This document shows positions 1 through 8,498 of a stretch of DNA of 64,000 nt, piece by piece. A program made the position numbers and the translations under genes. The notes below the pieces were generated by a model, which was not told the origin of the DNA, searched no databases, and saw nothing but the letters and a program-made list of their open reading frames with translations. Positions within the stretch are counted from its first letter, which is position 1. Each line of letters begins with the position of its first letter. Source of the DNA: Betaproteobacteria bacterium (GTDB lineage: Bacteria; Pseudomonadota; Gammaproteobacteria; Burkholderiales; Burkholderiaceae_C); the NCBI GenBank assembly GCA_016704535.1, contig JADIZZ010000004.1, positions 442,961 to 506,960 on the forward strand. The letters run 5' to 3'.

Positions 1-626
1 CGCGCGGCCATGATGGCGGCCTTGAAGACCTCGTCGAGCGGCACGCCGTCGTAGAGGTTGCGACGCGTCTCGGCCAAGATGGGCTCGGCCTTCACGTCGG
101 CGCCCAGGTTGGCGCAAGCCGCCTCCACCAGTTCGCGCAGCGCGGCCATGTCCAGCGGTACACGCTGGCCACCTTCGGTCACGAAGAGCTCGGGCGCATT
201 GGCAGCCACCGGCGCCGCTTGGCGGGCACGTTCCTGTGACCGTCGCTCGCGGTAGAGCACGTAGGCACGTGCCACCTCGTGATGGCCGCTGCGCATCAGC
301 GCGAGTTCGACGTGGTCTTGCACGTCCTCTATGTGGAACGTGCCACCGCCGGGGCGCGAGCGCAGCAGCGCACGCACGACGCCTTCGGTGAGGCCCTCGA
401 CGGTCTCGCGCACGCTGGCCGAGGCCGCACCTTGCGTGCCGTGCACGGCCAGGAAAGCCTTCATCAGCGCAACAGCGATCTTGTTAGGCTCGAACGACAC
501 CACAGCGCCATTGCGGCGGATGATCTGGTAGCCCGCATACGCCGAAGCGGCGGCAGCGTTGGCCACGGTACCCACTGGCCGGGTGGCGACGGCGGGCGCT
601 GTGGTGGTGGTCGGAGCAGCTTGCAT
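1..626 (-). CDS. nrdA: Ribonucleoside-diphosphate reductase alpha subunit, N-terminal part (cut by window edge)
   Basis: The first about 208 codons of the large subunit of class Ia ribonucleotide reductase, which makes dNTPs from NDPs in the cytoplasm. The frame runs open to the window edge. After a low-complexity Ala/Thr-rich leader (about residues 1-30) comes an ATP-cone: YQIIRRNGAVVSFEPNKIAV, later GTFHIEDVQDHVELALMRSG and ARAYVLYRERR. The ATP-cone is the allosteric activity site that reads the ATP/dATP ratio. The catalytic barrel lies outside the window. The start is the ATG at 624-626, the first in-frame ATG ahead of the conserved part. Upstream lie a promoter and two NrdR-type boxes. 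The subclass rests on the ATP-cone and following segment only. Confidence 0.85.
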   Translation of the reverse strand, partial: MQAAPTTTTAPAVATRPVGTVANAAAASAYAGYQIIRRNGAVVSFEPNKIAVALMKAFLAVHGTQGAASASVRETVEGLTEGVVRALLRSRPGGGTFHIEDVQDHVELALMRSGHHEVARAYVLYRERRSQERARQAAPVAANAPELFVTEGGQRVPLDMAALRELVEAACANLGADVKAEPILAETRRNLYDGVPLDEVFKAAIMAA

Positions 627-856
627 TCAATCCCCTCTTGTTGGTTCAGTCTGGAAGTGGCACGCCCCGCGCTCGCGCAAGGCCTGGGGCCGGGTAGCAG
701 TCAATGCTCGCGTCCCGGCTATGACGACGGCATCGAGCGCTTGCTCCAGCCCGCAAGATGGCGCGGCACGTCCCGCGAGCTGAGCCCGCGATGCCTGGCG
801 GGCTGCACGCGGTTCGCCGACAGCTCTTCGAAGTTCACGAGATTATCTCCCTCGGG

Positions 857-902
857 CACTATATCTGGGGTGCCAGCCCCCCACAAGCCACTACGGCTAG
901 TG
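857..902 (-). promoter_or_regulatory. Tandem NrdR boxes upstream of nrdA
   Basis: Two partly palindromic elements lie at 857-870 (CACTATATCTGGGG) and 889-902 (CACTACGGCTAGTG, near-perfect inverted ends CACTA/TAGTG). Their starts are 32 bp apart, about three helical turns. Paired boxes with CACWA...TWGTG ends and 31-32 bp spacing upstream of nrd operons are the known signature of the Zn/ATP-cone repressor NrdR. Binding itself is inferred. Confidence 0.6.
858..886 (-). promoter_or_regulatory. Candidate sigma-70 promoter of nrdA
   Basis: On the minus strand there is a -35 TTGTGG (881-886) and a -10 TATAGT (858-863) separated by 17 bp. The -10 is embedded in the proximal NrdR-like box and the -35 adjoins the distal one, the geometry expected for repression by NrdR. 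The leader to the nrdA start would be about 225 nt, so a further promoter closer to the gene is possible. Confidence 0.5.
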
Positions 903-1050
903 TTCCGTCTGGGGCTTCCCCTAGGACCGCGTTGTGCTCGATACACCCTGCAGTGCGTCCCCTCGGCTCCCCGCAGGCAGCCTGCATCGCGTTGTGCAGC
1001 GGCACGCCGCACATGCGCTCGCAGGCATCGCGCCAGCGGCCACGAAGGGC

Positions 1051-1072
1051 GGGAAAGCGGCCCAGAGGCCGC
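1051..1072 (-). terminator. Possible terminator after ampD
   Basis: On the minus strand, GCGGCC-TCTG-GGCCGC forms a GC-rich hairpin followed by TTTCCC, a few bases past the ampD stop. The T run is short, so strength is uncertain. The rest of 627-1078 holds only the nrdA promoter region; I see no gene there. Confidence 0.45.
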
Positions 1073-1078
1073 GGCAAT

Positions 1079-1666
1079 TCAGCCTTCGTGCACGCCGATC
1101 AACAGCCGGTGCGGGCCGGCAGCCACGCAGGCGCGCGACAGCCTTGTCCAGTCGAAGCCCGCACCCGGGTCGGCTTTGCGCCCCGGGGCCACGTGCTCGT
1201 GGCCGACGACCTCTTCGATACCGTAGCGCCGCGACAACGCCCGCAACAACTTGCCCAGAACACGGTACTGGCCGGCCTCGAACAACCCGCCTTCCAGACC
1301 TTCGAGTTCGATGCCGACGGACCAGTCGTTGCAGTTGTCACGGCCGCGCCAATGCGACACACCCGCATGCCAGGCGCGCTGGTCGCAGGACACGAACTGG
1401 GTCACACGGCCGCTGCGGCGCACCAGGAAGTGCGCCGACACCCGCAGCCCGCGCAGGCCGTCGTAGCAGGGGTGCGCGTCACCGTCCAGCGTGTTCGTGA
1501 ACAGGCGCCGCACGGCGTCTCCGCGAAACACGCCCGGCGGCAGACTGATCGAGTGCACGACCACCAGCGTGACCGCCGTGCCAGCAGGCCGAGGACCGAA
1601 GTTCGGTGACGGGCAGGCGCGGGCGCCGGCCCACCACCCTTCATGCCAGACTCGGCGGCGTGGCAT
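1079..1666 (-). CDS. ampD: 1,6-anhydro-N-acetylmuramyl-L-alanine amidase AmpD
   Basis: Cytoplasmic zinc amidase that removes the peptide from anhydro-muropeptides during cell-wall recycling. It has 195 aa, close to the family's usual 180-190. Zinc ligands fit Citrobacter AmpD: H38 in LVVVHSISLPPG, then H156 and D166 within GHEHVAPGRKADPG, with K164 in the catalytic position. NCNDWSVGIELEG is also typical. I chose the ATG at 1664-1666 because it gives the AmpD-like N-terminus and lies 16 bp past the pilR stop; a longer reading back to 1933 would run antisense-free but inside pilR and matches nothing. Last gene of the ccsA-like/pilSR operon, an arrangement common in Burkholderiales. Confidence 0.93.
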   Translation of the reverse strand: MPRRRVWHEGWWAGARACPSPNFGPRPAGTAVTLVVVHSISLPPGVFRGDAVRRLFTNTLDGDAHPCYDGLRGLRVSAHFLVRRSGRVTQFVSCDQRAWHAGVSHWRGRDNCNDWSVGIELEGLEGGLFEAGQYRVLGKLLRALSRRYGIEEVVGHEHVAPGRKADPGAGFDWTRLSRACVAAGPHRLLIGVHEG

Positions 1667-1682
1667 GTGGCTTGGAGCGGCG

Positions 1683-3167
1683 CTAGTCCGCCTCGCCTTC
1701 GCTGACGCCCACGCCCAAGCGCGCCATGCGGTAGCGCATCTGGCGCAGCGACAGCCCCAGGCTGGCGCCAGCGGCAGTGCGGTTGTAGCGGTGGCGTTCC
1801 AGCGCGCGTTCGAGGATCTCGCGCTCAATGCCGTCGAGGTAGGCCTCGAGGTCGGCCGGCAGCTCGGGCGCTGAGGTGCCGGCAGGTGGCGGCGATGCCA
1901 CCTCGACCAAGGCATTGACGGCAGGCTCGGCATCGTCTGCCATGTCTTCAGGCAGGCTCAGGTCGGCCCGCGCGATCACCTGCGTGCCTGCCAGCGCCAA
2001 CGCACGGTGCAGCAGGTTCTCGAGCTCGCGCACGTTGCCCGGAAAACCGTAACGCGCCAGGTGCTGCAGCGCTTGGGCGTCCAGCGTCGGCACCGGCATC
2101 ACACCGGCATCACGTGCAATGCGCTGCAGCACATGCGCGCACAGAGCCGGGAGGTCCGTCATGCGCTCACGCAGCGGCGGCACGTGGATGCGGATGACGT
2201 TCAGCCGGTAGTAAAGATCCTGGCGGAAACGACTGGCCAGCACCTCGGCCCCCAGGTCCTTGTGCGTGGCGCTGACGATGCGAACGTTGACCGGCGTCTC
2301 GGCCACCGCGCCAACGGGCCGCACCGCGCGTTCCTGGATCACGCGCAGCAGCTTGCTCTGCATCGCCATGGGCAGGTCGCCGATCTCGTCGAGGAACAGT
2401 GTGCCCCCCTGCGCGGCCTGGAAGAATCCTTCGCGGTCCTCGTTGGCGCCGGTGAAGGCACCCTTGCGGTAGCCGAAGAATTCGGCCTCGAGCAAGTGCT
2501 CGGGAATGGCGCCGCAATTGACGGCGACGAAGGGCTGCGCGCCCCGTGTCGAAACCTCGTGGATCGCACGCGCCACCAGTTCCTTGCCGGTGCCCGATTC
2601 ACCGGCGACGAGCACCGGCGCCATGCTGCGCGCCACGCGCTCGATCAGCGAGCGCACCTGCTGTATCGCACCCGAGCTGCCGATCAGCCGCTCCAGCGCG
2701 GGATGGCCTGCCATCGGGCCGCGCGCCGGCTCAGACGCGCCCGGTGACGCAGGCGCGGCCGCAAGTGCCGGCGCGCGCCCCAGTGCCGAAGCAACCACGG
2801 CGCGGAACTGCCGCAGGTCCACAGGTTTGGTGAGGTAGTCGTAGGCACCGGACTTCAGTGCTTCCACCGCGTTTTCCGGTGAGCCGTAGGCGGTGATGAC
2901 TATGGCCTTTTCATGCCGCCCCGCGGCCTGGATGCGCTGCAGCAGGTCCATGCCGCTGCCGTCGGGCAGCCGCATGTCGGTGATGACGAGTTGGTAGCCG
3001 CCGGGGCCGCGCTCGCAAAGCAACGCCCAACCTTCCTCGACCGAGCCGGCACTCTCCACGTCGTAACCCTCGCGCACCAGCGTCAGTTCGTAGAGCGTGC
3101 GCAGATCGGGCTCGTCGTCGACAACGAGCAGCCGCAGGCCAGTGGTGGAAGTTGCGGCGCTGTTCAA
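1683..3167 (-). CDS. pilR: Sigma-54-dependent response regulator PilR
   Basis: NtrC-family activator of 494 aa. Receiver domain at about 11-130 with acidic pocket VVDDEPD and phosphoacceptor D64 (VITDMRLPDG). AAA+ domain with Walker A GESGTGKE, the sigma-54 contact loop GAFTGA, and Walker B GGTLFLDEIGDLP. A Fis-type helix-turn-helix sits at the C-terminus (RHRYNRTAAGASLGLSLRQM). PilR phosphorylated by PilS activates pilin transcription in relatives. It starts 28 bp past the pilS stop, and pilBCD lie elsewhere in the window. The pilus assignment rests on the six-helix kinase next door and gene order; another NtrC-type role cannot be excluded. Confidence 0.82.
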   Translation of the reverse strand: MNSAATSTTGLRLLVVDDEPDLRTLYELTLVREGYDVESAGSVEEGWALLCERGPGGYQLVITDMRLPDGSGMDLLQRIQAAGRHEKAIVITAYGSPENAVEALKSGAYDYLTKPVDLRQFRAVVASALGRAPALAAAPASPGASEPARGPMAGHPALERLIGSSGAIQQVRSLIERVARSMAPVLVAGESGTGKELVARAIHEVSTRGAQPFVAVNCGAIPEHLLEAEFFGYRKGAFTGANEDREGFFQAAQGGTLFLDEIGDLPMAMQSKLLRVIQERAVRPVGAVAETPVNVRIVSATHKDLGAEVLASRFRQDLYYRLNVIRIHVPPLRERMTDLPALCAHVLQRIARDAGVMPVPTLDAQALQHLARYGFPGNVRELENLLHRALALAGTQVIARADLSLPEDMADDAEPAVNALVEVASPPPAGTSAPELPADLEAYLDGIEREILERALERHRYNRTAAGASLGLSLRQMRYRMARLGVGVSEGEAD

Positions 3168-3195
3168 GGGCAGGTTCGAGCGTGTGCTGTGGCAG

Positions 3196-5115
3196 TTACA
3201 CCGGTTCCAAGGGCAACGGAAAGGGCGCGTCGTTCAGTGTGGCGCGCCTCATGCCGACGACAAACTCGTTACGCAGGCGCTCGGTCGTGGGCCGTGGCCG
3301 GTACTCGATGCTGGCACCATATCGTTCGCACAGCTCGCGACAAATATACAGGCCCAGGCCCGAGCCCCGGCTGCGTGTGCTGAAGAAGGGCTCGAAGAGC
3401 CGCCGCTCGACCTCGGGCGGGATCGGCGCGCCGTCGCTCAGCACCGACAACTGCACCCTGCCGTCGCCGCGCGCGACCAGGCTCAATAGGATCGAGCCAC
3501 GCTCAGCGCTGGCGTGCCGGTGCGCGTTGTCGAGCAGGTTGACCAGCACGCGACGCAGGTGCTCGGGGTCGAAGATCACGCCCAGCGGTGTCGACGGCAG
3601 CTCGGTGCGCAATCGGCTGTCGGCACCCAGCTGCAGGCCGGCGGTTCGCGCCCAATCGGTGGTGGCTGCAGCCACCGCGGCCGCGGCGTCGATGGCGCGC
3701 TGCGCCAGCTCGGCCCCCGGAGCCACCTCCATCACGTCGTCGACCAAGCGCTTCAAGCGCTCGACGTTGTCGGCCACCATCTGAGCCAGGCGTTGCTGGC
3801 CGGGCTCCAGCGGGTCTTCCAGAAGCAGCGCGTTGGCCTGCGCGATCGCGGCCAGCGGGTTGCGGATCTCGTGCGCGATGCCGGCCGACACGCGCCCCAT
3901 CGCGGCCAGTTTCTCCTGCCGGATGCGCGCCTGCAGCGTGCGCAGGTCTTCCATCAGCAGCACAGCGAAAGGCTCCAGCACCCTGTCGTCGGGCGCCTCG
4001 TTCGCGGGCTCGAGCCCGCGGCCGCGCATGAATCGCACTCGCAGCCGCAGCGTGCGCGTGTGGCCGACGCCGAAGCGCAGCGTGACATCGCGGCCGGCAT
4101 CGGGCCACACGCCTTCGGACAGCGCACGCTCCACGGCCTCGAACAGTTCGGCCCAAACCGGCGTTTGGTTCAGCATGAATGGCGCCGGCGGGTTCAGGCC
4201 TTGGTCGACGAGCAGTGCGCGAGCGGCCGGATTCGCGGCACGCACACGTGCACGGTGGTCGACCACCAGCACGCCGTCGACCATCTCCTCGATGACGAGC
4301 CGATTCAGCTGCGCCTGCTGTCGCGCCAGCTCCAGGCTGCCTCGCGCCGCCAGTTCTTCGCGCGCCAAGCGCCCGGCCAACTCACCCGACAGCAGCGTGA
4401 TCATGAACATGCCCAGCCCGGCCAGCCCCGACTGCAACATCAGCGCCGCTGCAGTGTCGCTGTACAGCCCGGCGCGCCAGGCAGCGAACAGCAGCATCAG
4501 CGCCACGGCGGCCGCGGTGCCCAGCGCCAGCAGGCGCGACGTCAACACCCCGGCCATCAGCACCGGCAGCACCAGCAGCGCGGCATAGTTCAACGAGCTG
4601 CCCACCTCCAGCAGATGCAGCAGCGTGAAGGCCACGAGATCGACGCCGATGGTCGCCGCCCATTGCTGCCGCCGCCGCCGCACCTGCGACTGCGGCGCCG
4701 CCAGCGGCCGAAACCTCGGCAACAGCCACAGCGTGATGGCCTGCACGCCGTAAAGGAGCGCGACCAGCGTCAACCATTCGCCGCTGCGGGTGCCCAGCAG
4801 GCTGCTCGCACCCTGGACGGCGACGAGCCCCAGGCCGATGGCCGCGCGTGCCGCGGCATAGGTGCGGTAGACCCGCGCCAGCGCGCTGTCTTGCGCGCGC
4901 TCGATGCGGCGCGCCTGGCGCAGCAAGAAGCGGCTATCGGTGGGCGCTTCGCCCGAGGCCAGCCAGCCCGGATCGAAGAAGGACTCGGCGCCGACCGCCG
5001 AATCGGTAGCGCCAAAATCGCCGAACAGCGGGTCGTCGTGGCGGCGCCTGGCGCCGCCACGACGGTCGCCGCGGCGACGGTCGCCACTGCGGCGATTGGC
5101 GGCAGTCGGGTCCAC
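3196..5115 (-). CDS. pilS: PilS-type membrane sensor histidine kinase
   Basis: Partner kinase of PilR, 639 aa. A long basic, Arg-rich N-terminal tail (about 1-75) precedes about six hydrophobic helices with very short loops (about 85-245), the PilS pattern in which the membrane itself is the sensor. A PAS-like segment follows (RLVIEEMVDGVLVVDHRARV). Then come the H-box AHEIRNPLAAIAQANALL and the HATPase motifs (N-box LVNLLDNAHRHA, G-box GSGLGLYICREL). It lies 16 bp past the small PP0621-like gene and 28 bp before pilR, so the pair is co-transcribed. Confidence 0.82.
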   Translation of the reverse strand: MDPTAANRRSGDRRRGDRRGGARRRHDDPLFGDFGATDSAVGAESFFDPGWLASGEAPTDSRFLLRQARRIERAQDSALARVYRTYAAARAAIGLGLVAVQGASSLLGTRSGEWLTLVALLYGVQAITLWLLPRFRPLAAPQSQVRRRRQQWAATIGVDLVAFTLLHLLEVGSSLNYAALLVLPVLMAGVLTSRLLALGTAAAVALMLLFAAWRAGLYSDTAAALMLQSGLAGLGMFMITLLSGELAGRLAREELAARGSLELARQQAQLNRLVIEEMVDGVLVVDHRARVRAANPAARALLVDQGLNPPAPFMLNQTPVWAELFEAVERALSEGVWPDAGRDVTLRFGVGHTRTLRLRVRFMRGRGLEPANEAPDDRVLEPFAVLLMEDLRTLQARIRQEKLAAMGRVSAGIAHEIRNPLAAIAQANALLLEDPLEPGQQRLAQMVADNVERLKRLVDDVMEVAPGAELAQRAIDAAAAVAAATTDWARTAGLQLGADSRLRTELPSTPLGVIFDPEHLRRVLVNLLDNAHRHASAERGSILLSLVARGDGRVQLSVLSDGAPIPPEVERRLFEPFFSTRSRGSGLGLYICRELCERYGASIEYRPRPTTERLRNEFVVGMRRATLNDAPFPLPLEPV

Positions 5116-5131
5116 CGTGCTGGGCGCGACG

Positions 5132-5374
5132 CTAGCGGGGGCCGGCCTGCAGGTGTGCGGCGCTGCAGTAGGCGCGGCCGGCGGGTTCGAACACCGCGTC
5201 GGTCTGGGGCAGATGCACGCCGCAATGCGCGCAGGCCAGCATCGGAGTGGTTCCGGCAGCAGGCGTACCGGGCTTGGCCTGCGGTGGCGGCTTCTTCGGT
5301 CCGGATACGCGGTGGCGTGACTTGAACAGCCAGAGCGCGATGCCGACGACGGCGAGCAGCAACAGGAACTTCAT
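5132..5374 (-). CDS. PP0621-like small membrane protein with CxxC motif
   Basis: An 80-residue protein with one N-terminal transmembrane helix (MKFLLLLAVVGIALWLF), a basic Lys/Pro-rich linker, then CAHCGVHLPQTDAVF and AYCSAAH, a zinc-ribbon-like pattern. The start is the ATG at 5372-5374; upstream codons in frame overlap the ccsA-like gene and look non-coding. Proteins like this commonly sit just ahead of the PilS kinase in Burkholderiales, but their function is unknown to me. Spacing of 16 bp on both sides indicates operon membership. Confidence 0.75.
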   Translation of the reverse strand: MKFLLLLAVVGIALWLFKSRHRVSGPKKPPPQAKPGTPAAGTTPMLACAHCGVHLPQTDAVFEPAGRAYCSAAHLQAGPR

Positions 5375-5390
5375 GGCGTGCCGGGGGCCG

Positions 5391-6230
5391 TCATGCGGCG
5401 GTGCGCTCGAGCAGCACCTCGAGCACAAAGCGCGAACCGACGTACGCCAGCAACAGCAGCGCCGCGCCGGCGTAGAGCCAACGCGTGGCGCGCTTGCCGC
5501 GCCAGCCGCGCAGCCGGCGCCCCGCCAACAAGGCGGCGAACACCGCCCAGGCAAGGATCGAAAACACCGCCTTGTGATCGGTCCAGCGCCAATGCACGGT
5601 GTTCAGCACCCCAAGCACCAGCGTGGCAGTGAGCACGGCAAAGCCGGCTTCGACGAAGCGAAAGGTCACGCGTTCCAATTGCAGTAGCGGCATGCCGAAG
5701 GCACTGGGGCCTGTGGCCTGCAGGCGTCCGGCCGAGCCGCCGGCGCGCAGGCGGCGCTCGGTGGCATCCAGCATCAGCGCGTGCAGCACGGCGGCGCCAA
5801 AGAGCCCATAGGCGCTGACACCCAGCACGAAGTGCAGAGGCGCCAAAGGCGAAGTGATGGGTCGCAGTTCTCCCGGGAACAGCGCCATCACGCCCACGGC
5901 CAGCATGCCAGTCACGGCCAGCCCGCGGCGCACGGCCAGCAGCGGAGCGAAGCGGCTTTCGACCGCGTAGACCGCGATCACCAGCCATACCGTGATCGAC
6001 AACACCGGCGCGAAGCCCAGGCGTGCGCCGGGCGCCCGCAGCCCGATGCCGGCGATGTCGATGACGAGCAGCAGGCCGTGCAGCGCCCAGCCGCCCAGCA
6101 GCGCGGCGGCAGAGAAGCGCTGCAAGGCCGCCAGAGGCAGCGCGGCCAGCAGGTACAGCAGCAGCGCCACCGCCACCAGCAGCAGCCCGCCCCCCGGGGC
6201 GAGCGCAGGAGATGCGGTCGATAGAATCAT
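5391..6230 (-). CDS. CcsA/YpjD-family cytochrome c assembly-like membrane protein
   Basis: Integral membrane protein of 279 aa with about eight hydrophobic helices, resembling E. coli YpjD and the haem-handling CcsA/HemX proteins. Histidines in membrane-edge positions (LGGWALHGLLL, PLHFVLGVSAYGLFG, VLNTVHWRWTDHKAVF) fit the family's haem ligands, and WTDHKAVFSILAW is a recognisable core. First gene of the minus-strand operon. The start could be ATG 6228-6230 or GTG 6231-6233; no Shine-Dalgarno is visible. A TACACT hexamer ends 6 nt before the ATG, so the transcript may be leaderless. Confidence 0.8.
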   Translation of the reverse strand: MILSTASPALAPGGGLLLVAVALLLYLLAALPLAALQRFSAAALLGGWALHGLLLVIDIAGIGLRAPGARLGFAPVLSITVWLVIAVYAVESRFAPLLAVRRGLAVTGMLAVGVMALFPGELRPITSPLAPLHFVLGVSAYGLFGAAVLHALMLDATERRLRAGGSAGRLQATGPSAFGMPLLQLERVTFRFVEAGFAVLTATLVLGVLNTVHWRWTDHKAVFSILAWAVFAALLAGRRLRGWRGKRATRWLYAGAALLLLAYVGSRFVLEVLLERTAA

Positions 6231-6236
6231 CACGAC

Positions 6237-6242
6237 AGTGTA
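6237..6242 (-). promoter_or_regulatory. -10 hexamer 6 nt before the ccsA-like start
   Basis: TACACT on the minus strand, followed by six bases and the ATG at 6230. Transcription would begin at or beside the start codon. There is no convincing -35 and no Shine-Dalgarno. Confidence 0.4.
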
Positions 6243-6280
6243 ATGACCGCGCGCGCCTACCCGGGCAGCCTGAACAAGCC

Positions 6281-7639
6281 ATGGCCTCGACCCTCTCCGA
6301 CAGACTGTCCAAGCTGGTCAAGACCATGCGCGGACAGGCGCGCATCACCGAAGCCAACGTGCAGGACATGCTGCGCGAGGTGCGCATGGCGCTGCTGGAG
6401 GCCGACGTGGCGTTGCCGGTGGTGCGCGACTTCATCACACGCGTCAAGGACAAGGCGCTCGGCACCGAGGTGGCCGGCTCGCTGAACCCGGGGCAGGCGC
6501 TGGTAGGCATCGTGCACAAGGAACTCGCCGCCACCATGGGCGAGGGTGTGGCCGACCTCAACCTCGCCACGCAGCCGCCAGCGGTCATCCTGATGGCCGG
6601 CTTGCAGGGCGCGGGCAAGACCACCACAGCGGCCAAGTTGGCCAAGCACCTGATCACCAAGCGCAAGAAGAAGGTGCTCACTGTCTCGGCCGACGTCTAC
6701 CGCCCGGCCGCCATCGAGCAGCTGAAGACGGTGACGGCGCAGGCTGGCGCCGAGTGGTTCCCTTCCGACTCGACGCAGAAACCGCGCGACATCGCGCTGG
6801 CCGCGCTGGACTACGCCAAGCGCCACTACTTCGACGTGCTGCTCGTCGACACCGCCGGCCGGCTGGGCATCGACGAAGCGCTGATGGCCGAGATCCGCGA
6901 ACTGCACGCGGCGCTGCAACCCGTAGAGACGTTGTTCGTCGTCGACGCCATGCAGGGCCAGGACGCGATCAACACGGCCAAGGCCTTCAAGGATGCGTTG
7001 CCATTGACCGGCGTCGTGCTGACCAAGCTCGACGGCGACTCACGTGGCGGCGCCGCGCTGTCGGTGCGACAGGTCACCGGCGCGCCGATCAAGTTCGCCG
7101 GGGTGTCCGAGAAGATCGACGGGCTGGAGGTCTTCGACGCCGAGCGCCATGCCGGCCGCGTGCTGGGCATGGGCGACGTGGTGGCGCTGGTCGAGCAGGT
7201 GCAGCAGGGTGTCGACGTCGCCGCAGCACAAAAATTCGCCGACAAGATGAAGTCGGGCGGCGGCTTCGACCTTAACGACTTCCTGTCCCAGATCAGCCAG
7301 ATGAAGAACATGGGTGGTCTGTCGAGCCTGATGGACAAGCTGCCCAGCCAGCTTTCCGCCAAGGCCGCCGGCGCCGACATGGACAAGGCCGAGCGCGACG
7401 TGAAGCGCATGGAGGGCATCATCTGCGCGATGACGCCGCTGGAACGGCGCAAGCCCGAACTCATCAAGGCCAGCCGCAAGCGCCGCATCGCCACTGGTGC
7501 TGGCGTGCACGTGCAGGAGGTCAACCGGCTGTTGAACCAGTTCGACCAGATGCAGGGGATGATGAAAAAGATGAAGGGCGGCGGCCTGATGAAGATGATG
7601 AAGCGCATGGGCGGCGGCTTCCCGGGCATGCCGCGCTGA
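6281..7639 (+). CDS. ffh: Signal recognition particle protein Ffh
   Basis: Cytoplasmic GTPase of 452 aa that binds 4.5S RNA and signal sequences of nascent membrane proteins and delivers them to FtsY. N domain at about 1-85. G domain with GLQGAGKTTTAAKLAKHL, the DTAGRLG box and TKLDGDSRGGAAL. Methionine-rich M domain (MKNMGGL to MKKMKGGGLMKMMKRMGG). The start is the ATG at 6281, giving MASTLSDRLSKLVKT. Upstream codons in the same frame read into the divergent ccsA-like gene. A TAGAAT at 6222-6227 could be its -10. Confidence 0.97.
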   Translation: MASTLSDRLSKLVKTMRGQARITEANVQDMLREVRMALLEADVALPVVRDFITRVKDKALGTEVAGSLNPGQALVGIVHKELAATMGEGVADLNLATQPPAVILMAGLQGAGKTTTAAKLAKHLITKRKKKVLTVSADVYRPAAIEQLKTVTAQAGAEWFPSDSTQKPRDIALAALDYAKRHYFDVLLVDTAGRLGIDEALMAEIRELHAALQPVETLFVVDAMQGQDAINTAKAFKDALPLTGVVLTKLDGDSRGGAALSVRQVTGAPIKFAGVSEKIDGLEVFDAERHAGRVLGMGDVVALVEQVQQGVDVAAAQKFADKMKSGGGFDLNDFLSQISQMKNMGGLSSLMDKLPSQLSAKAAGADMDKAERDVKRMEGIICAMTPLERRKPELIKASRKRRIATGAGVHVQEVNRLLNQFDQMQGMMKKMKGGGLMKMMKRMGGGFPGMPR

Positions 7640-7754
7640 CCCCGGCGGCGCGTTCGGTCCGACACGTCTTGATACGAATCTTGTGCCTGCGACCATTGAT
7701 CCGGGCGGCCGCAAGGCCGATGTTCCGGATTCGCTCCCGATAGTCTCGTCCGCC

Positions 7755-8468
7755 ATGGAATTTCTTCCGCCGATTGCCAGCTTTGCCCTGCCCGCGACAG
7801 TCCTGCTGCTGACGTGGCTGGTCATACGGCTGCGGCAACGACGCAGTGCCGGGCGCAGCGCCGCGCGCGAAGCGCTGGACACCGTGGCGGGCTGGCCGCC
7901 CGAAGCGGCGCGTGTGCTGACGATCAACGAACGCCAGGCCTACGACCTGTTGCGGCGCGCGATGCCGGGCTTCCTGGTGCTGGCGCAAGTACCGCTGTCC
8001 CGATTCATTCGCGTTCCCTCTCGCCATTCCTACACCGATTGGCTGCAGCGTGTGGGTTCGCTCAGCGCCGACCTGCTGTTCTGCGACTCCGGCTCGCGGG
8101 TGCTCGCCGTGGTCGACATCCGCGCCGCACAGGAAAGCGACCGCGCCCGCCGTCGCCACGAGCGCATGACCCGCGTGCTGCGCAAGGCCGGCGTGCACGT
8201 GCTGACCTGGCGCGAAGACGCCCTGCCCACGCCAGCCGAAGTGCGGCATGCCATGACCGCCATCGTCGGCGTCGTGGCGGCGTCCGCACCGGCGGCAGCC
8301 GCCACGAGGGCCACCACGTCGCGGCCGATGCCGCTGATTCCGGTGGCCGATATCAGCGAGATCCTGGCCGAGGGCGACCGTGCCGCTCTCGAGGCCGAAG
8401 ACCCGTCGATGGAGCCCGTGCCCTCGGGCTTCTACGAAGAACTCGAAGTCGCCGACGCGCGCCGCTGA
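7755..8468 (+). CDS. DUF2726-domain membrane-anchored protein
   Basis: A 237-residue protein with an N-terminal membrane helix (ASFALPATVLLLTWLVIRL) and a DUF2726-like region at about 55-180, recognisable from ERQAYDLLRRAMPGFLVLAQ, ADLLFCDSGSRVLAVVDI and RKAGVHVLTWREDALP. DUF2726 resembles nuclease-like folds, but I see no complete catalytic set and its function is unknown. The ATG at 7755 starts directly at the membrane helix; upstream in-frame codons are not signal-like. No Shine-Dalgarno is visible. It ends 30 bp before the convergent ftsY. Confidence 0.7.
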   Translation: MEFLPPIASFALPATVLLLTWLVIRLRQRRSAGRSAAREALDTVAGWPPEAARVLTINERQAYDLLRRAMPGFLVLAQVPLSRFIRVPSRHSYTDWLQRVGSLSADLLFCDSGSRVLAVVDIRAAQESDRARRRHERMTRVLRKAGVHVLTWREDALPTPAEVRHAMTAIVGVVAASAPAAAATRATTSRPMPLIPVADISEILAEGDRAALEAEDPSMEPVPSGFYEELEVADARR

Positions 8469-8498
8469 GCGACACGGCCGCACCCCACGCGGCGGTCT

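Noticed and set aside
3514..5325. 603-codon plus-strand frame across pilS
   Set aside because: Antisense shadow; Gln/Arg/His-rich and without motifs, whereas pilS has complete kinase motifs.
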